Of a DNA stretch of 24,660 nucleotides, positions 18,889 through 24,660 are shown one piece after another. The notes under the pieces were generated by a model. That model had not been told where the DNA came from and searched no databases. It was given only the letters and a program-made list of their open reading frames with translations. The DNA is taken from the IMG/VR virus record IMGVR_UViG_3300006752_000216, positions 1 to 24,660 of that record. The stretch is one strand, 5' to 3'. Origin of the DNA: a virus. The first letter of the stretch is position 1. The number at the start of each line of letters is the position of its first letter. The position numbers were made by a program, and so were the translations under genes.

Positions 18889-20552
18889 TAGGTATGGTTC
18901 AACCAATAAAAGGTAGACTTGCTCGTGCTGTGCGTGAGCGCAGGGGAAATGATACTGAGTATTTAGATAAACTTAGAAATCGTGAGTTGTCTTTTAATAA
19001 TATGAAAGATATTTTAGAATTAATTGATGAGGCAAAAGATGAAACAAGTATGTTTTACGATGATATAGTTTCTAATAAAAGAGACCCTGAAAAAGTTATT
19101 GAAACCTTACAAGCCCTGTATGATGAAAAATCCAGTGAAGGGTTTGGTGCATATTATTCACTACCCTATGGCGACGGTCAAACAATTGGTGATAAAACCA
19201 CGGGCAATCCGGTTAAGTGGGTAGAAGAAAATATTCAAGAATTGTATAATCAACTACTCAATGGTAATCCGGTTGCTTTTTTAAGTGGCATGGCAATATT
19301 AATTAGTAGAGCAAGAGCCAGCAGTACACCGAGACAAAGTATTTTTGATAAACTAAAAGAATTAATTTCTAAAATACAAACCGATGATGAACGCTGGCAA
19401 TCTGTCGATACAGAACAGTTAAGCGAAGTTATCGAAGGTAATGAAATAACGCAAGGCTATAATATAGTCAAAAGACTCAACGCCTTACATGTGCAAGACA
19501 AAGAATACGCTACCATTAATTTAGGAACATGGATGAGAAGTTCAAATTACAACGAGGAAAGTTTTACAAACATAATGAGAATATATGGACACATGTTAAA
19601 TCGAACAACTTCTAATTTTACCGGCCCTCTTGTAGACTTTTTCAAAGGCGGTAATTTTGAAGTCAAAACTTCTCTATTAAGCAAACTTCTAAGGGCGAGA
19701 GGTCCTACTGCATTAGAAACTCTTTTCAGTAATTATCTTATATTTAGATTTTCAAGGGGAGGAAAGACTGGTTCTGCCGTAGGTGGGGGAGATTTAATTG
19801 GTCGAAAAAATGTGACGGATTGGGTTAAGACGGGCAAGGAACAAAAATATCCTGTATTAGCCCGTGTCGGTGATGAAACTCCTGAAGAATTATTAGAGAG
19901 AATAAGGGCAGATGTAAAACAAGACGGCAACACTAAGACTCAATTTGAACAATGGAAAAATGACATTGTTCCTCAAGTTGAAGAATTACCACGAGGGTAT
20001 TCTCGACGCATGGGAAGAAATAGGACCAAATTAGAACAAAATGAATATGTTCTTATGCTTAGTGTCTACCATAGACTTTTATTAGATAAAGAAGGGGGGA
20101 GTGATTTTACCAATATTCCTAAAACATATAATTTTGCTTCATTAAGTCAAGAAGGTGAGGATTCCTTTAAGATGAAAGCCGAGCAATTTAAAAACGCAAT
20201 AGCCTTAGCATTAACCTTTAATCCAATTTCTCTTGAAAGTATAGAAAATGTTTTCAACACATTAAAAGATTTAGAAGAAGAAGAGCCGAGAGACTATTTT
20301 AGAATTGTAGCCGAAAATGCACCTGCACTTGAGGCTCAAATAAAATCAGGCGTAGATAAATTATTTACACCTATACCTACAATAATAATTAATGAATTAA
20401 CCGAAGTGCTTTCTACACTAAATCCCAATAGGATAGAATCGCTTAAGAACTTTATAAAAATTAAAAATAAAAATCCCTACGAGTATCTACATGAGATAGA
20501 TGCTCTCTACGATGAAAATTTGGAGCAAGACCCCGACTACTATAAAAGGTGA
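18885..20552 (+). CDS. Large unrecognised protein (555 aa), probably virion
   Basis: Mostly alpha-helical and charged, with an opening basic stretch (KGRLARAVRERRG), a Gly-rich middle (RGGKTGSAVGGGDLIGRKNV) and no membrane helix or catalytic motif. The GTG at 18885 overlaps the previous stop as GTGA; an ATG at 18894 is an equally good start. Size and place just upstream of the terminase suggest a structural or assembly protein. The sequence does not show portal or capsid signatures I can name. Confidence 0.8.
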   Translation: MIGMVQPIKGRLARAVRERRGNDTEYLDKLRNRELSFNNMKDILELIDEAKDETSMFYDDIVSNKRDPEKVIETLQALYDEKSSEGFGAYYSLPYGDGQTIGDKTTGNPVKWVEENIQELYNQLLNGNPVAFLSGMAILISRARASSTPRQSIFDKLKELISKIQTDDERWQSVDTEQLSEVIEGNEITQGYNIVKRLNALHVQDKEYATINLGTWMRSSNYNEESFTNIMRIYGHMLNRTTSNFTGPLVDFFKGGNFEVKTSLLSKLLRARGPTALETLFSNYLIFRFSRGGKTGSAVGGGDLIGRKNVTDWVKTGKEQKYPVLARVGDETPEELLERIRADVKQDGNTKTQFEQWKNDIVPQVEELPRGYSRRMGRNRTKLEQNEYVLMLSVYHRLLLDKEGGSDFTNIPKTYNFASLSQEGEDSFKMKAEQFKNAIALALTFNPISLESIENVFNTLKDLEEEEPRDYFRIVAENAPALEAQIKSGVDKLFTPIPTIIINELTEVLSTLNPNRIESLKNFIKIKNKNPYEYLHEIDALYDENLEQDPDYYKR

Positions 20553-20557
20553 AATGA

Positions 20558-23233
20558 ATGAATATTATAAGTGAGCAAGAATTTGGACAACTATTAGACG
20601 AATTTATACGAGAAGGGGAATTTACTGGTAAGACTGGTAATTTTGAAGAAGATAAAGTCATATTAGATAAAAGATTAGGAATGACAGAAAAGACAGAAAA
20701 TATTGAGTCACGAGTTCCACAAATGGATGAGCGATTAAAATTAATAGCGGCCCTCTCCGACTTAGCATCTATTGTTGAATTAGATTTATTTTTAGGTTCC
20801 GAGAAAATATTTACAAAACAAAAACCTAAGTTTCTTTCCGAATCATACCCAGTAGCCGGTAGATTCTACGGACTTACTACAATTACCGAAGAGTCTTGGG
20901 AAAATAGAATTTCTGCTGGAGGTTCATTTAGTGAGAACGATTGGGAAGATACTATAGAAAATTGTTCTGCCTTTTTGGAAGATGGAGTTTTTACGAAATT
21001 TCCAGAAATAGAAGACCTTTTACGAAATATTTTCCTTGCTTTAGATGAACAGCAAGGGGGTAGAGAAACTGTCACACCTGATACAAAAAGTCTTGATGAG
21101 ATATTTGACGGCTTTAGAAAATATCAATTGACCGACGCAGGAGATAGAAAGAAAATTTACGAATACTGGGCCGATACAGACAACACATTTAAATCGTTTG
21201 AAGGTATAGTAATAGAATTACCATTATTACAAAAAATACAGGAACTTACAGGAAACGAATTAGGTGAATCGCTAAAAAGAAGAGAAGGTTCACTGGAGTT
21301 GACAACAACGGTTAATGAAGAAATGAGAGAATTTTTAGAAACAATAGATGCGGAAGAAGGGTATTCAGCCACAGTTTTAAAATATAAAAGGGCCTTAGAA
21401 AAAATTAAAAAATTAAGAATACCTAAATATACAATTACCTATTCCACCCCACCTTCTATAACACAATACTCTCAAGAAGTTTCTCTTGTTAAATTGGCAA
21501 GTGATTTGGTTAATCAAATTACAGGAGTTGACATTGAAGAATACAGAGAAATATTTTCAAGAGGTATTTCTAGCGACGAAGTGGATATTCAAGACGAGAC
21601 TAAATACGCTCGCAATGAAAATCCCGGAGACAATACAGTTTCTTCTTCTATTGATTATAATGAGCAAGTCGGTGAAGAATTATTGGTTGAAGTAGAAGAG
21701 GTCGAAAAAATGGCCGACCCACTTACATTATTAGCCGCTAAATTAAATAAATCTCGATTATATGTTGAGGGTGATTTAGCACAGAAGGTAGAGGAAAGAG
21801 TAATGACAGAATTATCCGAATACTTAGAAAGTCCGGATATTTTAGAAATGGTAAAGGAAAGTTATTTGGACCAAATTAAAGAATTTATTACAGAAATAAA
21901 AAGCGACCTCGTAAAAGAAGGCCCTTACACATTTATGATTTTAGATGATAAGAAAAATAGTTCAATACTTACTAAACTAAAGTCTGGCAAAGAAAAGTAT
22001 AAATTTACTTTAGAATATTATATACCTGTCACTCAAGATAACAATATTAAATTAATATTAAAAACTGTAGAAAAAAATTCATACATGGCTTATATTAATT
22101 CTGTAAATGAAATGGCAAATGAGTTATTTGATACCATAGTTGAAATTAAAAATATATTACCCGAAGCCCGTTTTAATAGAAATGTGGCAAGAAAACCTTT
22201 TGCTACAAGACCCGGTTCTGCAAGAACCGCTTCTCTATCAGGTGGCAATTATATTGAACAGCCGGGAGAATTTGCAGAAACCCTACAAGAAGAAAGTGAT
22301 TTGACTTACGGATTCTTCGAACAATTAGTTTCCATATTTAACCAATATTACTTTGACATTATAGACACTCGATATTTATTTGAAATGGATAAACCTAATT
22401 TTATACTATCGGATTCTTACAAAAAAATTGCCGCCCTATCTACAAAAACAGGCACAAGTGTAAGAGCGGGTATTAGAAGGGCTATGGTTAAAAGGGCAAA
22501 TATTAATATTACCCAAGAAGATTTTGACGATTTAATAGAATTCTTTGAAGGTCTTAAGCGTTATAGTCAACTCTCTGTTCCCGAAGCACTAAATATTATG
22601 GATAAAGCAATGCCAGTTTTTAGAAAACTATATCTAATGGACTTACCTAAGAGTGATTCAAGAAGAAAACAAATTACAGGAGTCAATAGAAATCTTACAA
22701 ATTACATGGGTAAGTTACTGTATGAAATACTTCTCTCTTCACAAACAATAGGTGCTAATGATTCCAACAATATTGTATTCGGAGGTAGACCTATAACCGA
22801 ATATAAAGATGCTGAAACAAACATTTCCCAATTAAAAATATTTGATGTTTTAGAAGATGAAGAGTTTATAGAATACGCTAAAGATAACGCTTTAGGAACA
22901 AAACTTAGAAATCTTAAAAGAACGCTACGAAGAAACCCGTTGAAAATTTCCAGAAGACTTACGGATAAAGATGCGATGTATAAGGCATATGTAGAAGCAC
23001 TCGACACGGTTAAATCTAATAGGGGGGAAAAAATCTATAAGGCGTATTTTAATTTTGACGATGTAGGTGATGTAGAATATGTATTAGACTTAATACACAA
23101 GGAAGATAAAATTGACTTATACGCTCGTGATATTGAAGGTATTATTAAATCATACGATTCCTTTAATACCCTATCTTCTTACTACGGAATTAGCGACGAT
23201 ATAATTTACAAAGTCAAGGGGCTATTTAGATGA
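20558..23233 (+). CDS. Large unrecognised helical protein (891 aa)
   Basis: The longest gene of the window. It is highly charged and helix-rich, with probable coiled-coil stretches (LKYKRALEKIKKLR; EELLVEVEEVEKMADPLTLL), a basic Arg/Ser segment near residues 545-560 (ARFNRNVARKPFATRPGS) and a basic region near 785-800. No membrane helix or enzyme motif is seen. AGGTGA lies 5 nt before the ATG. It could be an injection, tail or internal structural protein; the size would suit a tape measure, but typical hydrophobic segments are missing. Confidence 0.8.
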   Translation: MNIISEQEFGQLLDEFIREGEFTGKTGNFEEDKVILDKRLGMTEKTENIESRVPQMDERLKLIAALSDLASIVELDLFLGSEKIFTKQKPKFLSESYPVAGRFYGLTTITEESWENRISAGGSFSENDWEDTIENCSAFLEDGVFTKFPEIEDLLRNIFLALDEQQGGRETVTPDTKSLDEIFDGFRKYQLTDAGDRKKIYEYWADTDNTFKSFEGIVIELPLLQKIQELTGNELGESLKRREGSLELTTTVNEEMREFLETIDAEEGYSATVLKYKRALEKIKKLRIPKYTITYSTPPSITQYSQEVSLVKLASDLVNQITGVDIEEYREIFSRGISSDEVDIQDETKYARNENPGDNTVSSSIDYNEQVGEELLVEVEEVEKMADPLTLLAAKLNKSRLYVEGDLAQKVEERVMTELSEYLESPDILEMVKESYLDQIKEFITEIKSDLVKEGPYTFMILDDKKNSSILTKLKSGKEKYKFTLEYYIPVTQDNNIKLILKTVEKNSYMAYINSVNEMANELFDTIVEIKNILPEARFNRNVARKPFATRPGSARTASLSGGNYIEQPGEFAETLQEESDLTYGFFEQLVSIFNQYYFDIIDTRYLFEMDKPNFILSDSYKKIAALSTKTGTSVRAGIRRAMVKRANINITQEDFDDLIEFFEGLKRYSQLSVPEALNIMDKAMPVFRKLYLMDLPKSDSRRKQITGVNRNLTNYMGKLLYEILLSSQTIGANDSNNIVFGGRPITEYKDAETNISQLKIFDVLEDEEFIEYAKDNALGTKLRNLKRTLRRNPLKISRRLTDKDAMYKAYVEALDTVKSNRGEKIYKAYFNFDDVGDVEYVLDLIHKEDKIDLYARDIEGIIKSYDSFNTLSSYYGISDDIIYKVKGLFR

Positions 23234-24102
23234 AAGGCAAGCGTAGTAAAAGATACCCTGTTCCTTCGGGGACTCAATTCACCGAAGGTGAGGAAACTTT
23301 TACTATCGTAGGGCCTATATCGGATGAACAATTTGTAGGCTACGCAAATAGATGGCCGGAAGCAAATAGATTGCTAAGAAATAGAAAGGATAGTCCTTTT
23401 CTTTTTGCAAGTCCAGATACAAAACACTGGGTTATTTTTGATGAATTTGGTTATCCTGTTTCTAAATCCGGCATTGTTGTAATGGATGATATTATCGGAG
23501 ATGGAGGTTCTTTCACAGTAGGGGGCTATGAAAGTCATGCGGAAAAGTATGGCAATATTCAATTTTTACAAAGAGGGTTCTTTAATAAATTACAGGAATT
23601 TAGAATGCCGTATGCTAAAAATTTAGCAGAAACGGAAAAAAAGATAATTGCTTTTTCACTTTCTAATGACGCGCCTTGGAGATTACAAAGTTATAGAAAG
23701 TTGGGATTTGAAATTTTACCTCACACGAAAAAACACCCACTGTTGCCGGATAGATATTATCAACGCTTTCAAAGAGATGCTACAACATATGGCGTGTGGG
23801 TTCCTAAAAGTTTAGATGACCCTGCTATGAAAAAGGCTTGGGGAATATTAAAGCGTGGTATATCCTCAAATGCAAAAAAACTTACTGATGAAATTATGGT
23901 CGACGGTAAAGAAAGAAGTGTTAAAGAAATAATAGATTCAATGTATGCAATAATTAGTAGAGATTCTAATATTACAGGAAGACAGACAATTCCTACGAGA
24001 AATGAACTTAAAATTTATTTGTCAAGAAATAAAGAATATGTAAGTAGAAGAGTCAAAAGTGCTGGTAAAACAACTACATTTTATGAAAGGGTGATTGGTT
24101 AA
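23230..24102 (+). CDS. GNAT-like protein upstream of terminase (290 aa)
   Basis: Residues about 80-170 follow an acetyltransferase-like order: strand (SGIVVMDDIIGDG), helix (LAETEKKIIAFSLS) and the closing block W-R-L-Q-SYRKLGFEILP, typical of the GNAT motif where Tyr and Gly-Phe-Glu end the fold. The acetyl-CoA loop (Q/R-x-x-G-x-G/A) is not clear, so activity is doubtful. The C-terminal part (GKERSVKEIIDSM; IPTRNELKIYLSRNKEYVSR) looks like a winged helix. Starts in an ATGA overlap and its stop overlaps the terminase start. Confidence 0.65.
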   Translation: MKGKRSKRYPVPSGTQFTEGEETFTIVGPISDEQFVGYANRWPEANRLLRNRKDSPFLFASPDTKHWVIFDEFGYPVSKSGIVVMDDIIGDGGSFTVGGYESHAEKYGNIQFLQRGFFNKLQEFRMPYAKNLAETEKKIIAFSLSNDAPWRLQSYRKLGFEILPHTKKHPLLPDRYYQRFQRDATTYGVWVPKSLDDPAMKKAWGILKRGISSNAKKLTDEIMVDGKERSVKEIIDSMYAIISRDSNITGRQTIPTRNELKIYLSRNKEYVSRRVKSAGKTTTFYERVIG

Positions 24103-24660
24103 TGGACTTACTTACAGAAATGGATATGAAAGCCTCCGATGGTAATTTTGAATATTTCTTTACGAAAATTCTCGGATTTGAAATGGCCCCTTTTCATCGT
24201 GATTGGCTACAATCAGTTCACGACACTCAAAGAACTGTAATCATTTGTTCACGAGACCACGGAAAGTCCGTATTTTTTCACTCTTGGTGTATCTATCAAT
24301 TAATTTTTCAACCTCCACCATATCAAATGATTTACATTTCATCAAACCAAAAACAGACAATGGTTCACATGAAAGACATTGACCGAATGTTTACAAACAT
24401 TCCAGCATTAAGAAAATTCAAACCTAAGTCCGGTTGGGCTGTCGGCTCAATGAGATTAACAAACGGAAATGAAATACTTGAGCGTTCCGTTGGTTCACAG
24501 ATTCGTGGACTTCACCCTCAAGAGATTATTATTGACGACCCGATGAAGGAGTTTTCTGTTGCCGCCATACAGCGAGTTACAGATTGGTTTTGGGGAGACA
24601 TGATTCCTACTCTTCACCACACCGCTACTTTACGGATGGTCGGTACACCTTTCACATACA
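24102..24660 (+). CDS. terL: Terminase large subunit, N-terminal part (cut by window)
   Basis: The first 186 residues are present and run off the edge. They show the packaging ATPase layout: an N-terminal FHRDWLQS-type adenine-contact region, Walker A CSRDHGKS (49-56), the linking strand MIYISSNQKQT, Walker B EIIIDD (141-146) and the motif-III-like MVGTPF (179-184). The enzyme pumps DNA into the prohead and cuts concatemers with its C-terminal nuclease, which is outside the window. The start overlaps the previous stop as TAATG. This gene is the firmest evidence for a tailed virus. Confidence 0.93.
   Translation, partial: MDLLTEMDMKASDGNFEYFFTKILGFEMAPFHRDWLQSVHDTQRTVIICSRDHGKSVFFHSWCIYQLIFQPPPYQMIYISSNQKQTMVHMKDIDRMFTNIPALRKFKPKSGWAVGSMRLTNGNEILERSVGSQIRGLHPQEIIIDDPMKEFSVAAIQRVTDWFWGDMIPTLHHTATLRMVGTPFTY

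Noticed and set aside
1-24660. Assignment to a named virus group (marine thaumarchaeal or Poseidoniales viruses)
   Set aside because: AT-richness and archaeal promoters fit, but no host-specific marker gene such as amoC or a group-specific chaperonin is in the window.
1-24660. Integrated provirus or mobile element
   Set aside because: No integrase, transposase, attachment-site duplication or host genes were seen; the tRNAs are embedded in a viral operon rather than flanking an insertion.

Overview
The window looks like part of the genome of a tailed double-stranded DNA virus (Caudoviricetes-like) that infects an archaeon. The clearest hallmark is the start of a large terminase subunit at the right edge (24102 onward), with Walker A and B motifs. 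Archaeal traits are TATA-like boxes at archaeal spacing (TATAAATA at 18662; an A/T box about 30 bp before a probably leaderless gene at 8778), two tRNA genes without an encoded CCA, and tightly packed genes with GGAGG or GGTGA ribosome sites. The DNA is AT-rich and favours TTA and AGA codons, which the two viral tRNAs, Leu(UAA) and Arg(UCU), would read. The host cannot be named from the sequence. A mesophilic, possibly aquatic archaeon is an inference, and a bacteriophage is not fully excluded.

Region 1 (1-4603, minus strand) is a leftward operon of about 18 mostly tiny genes joined by ATGA or GTGA overlaps, with the two tRNA genes embedded. Seven of them, plus an eighth at 7142, are Cys-pair (zinc-ribbon-like) microproteins. 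The rest include a winged-helix protein, a possible ubiquitin-like beta-grasp protein ending in Gly-Gly-Cys-Tyr, a one-helix membrane protein and two conserved phage families of unknown function.

Region 2 (4604-5392) has no gene. It carries a perfect 10+10 bp inverted repeat (GACATTCTCA/TGAGAATGTC) just upstream of the left operon, more copies of the same element, and an A/T-rich tract: an operator array or an iteron-like origin.

Region 3 (5240-8777) is a regulatory zone. The palindrome ACCATATGGT occurs nine times here and I saw it nowhere else. Four genes or operons start downstream of the same composite promoter: palindrome, exactly 18 bp, then ACCTTAT. Modules of about 160-190 bp with a hairpin are duplicated. 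The genes between them are small and unrecognised, and 7486-8419 is non-coding with signs of small RNAs.

Region 4 (8778-18652, plus strand) is a tightly overlapping late-type operon. About 13 otherwise unrelated proteins begin with the same short tag, roughly M-x(0,1)-W-x-[DN]-I-L-K. They include an HExxH metallopeptidase, a soluble PAP2-type phosphatase, a pentapeptide-repeat protein, very basic Cys/Lys/Arg proteins and tandem paralogues. Two more copies lie inside longer proteins at domain boundaries. The closest parallel I know is the capsid-targeting sequence of phage T4 internal head proteins, so my main hypothesis is a virion-packaging (cargo) tag system. A double zinc-finger, small-terminase-like protein sits in the same operon without the tag.

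Region 5 (18653-24660, plus strand) starts at its own TATA promoter. It encodes a small acidic one-helix membrane protein, two large unrecognised proteins (555 and 891 aa), a GNAT-like protein and the terminase large subunit, which runs off the window. Portal and major capsid genes were not seen and probably lie to the right.
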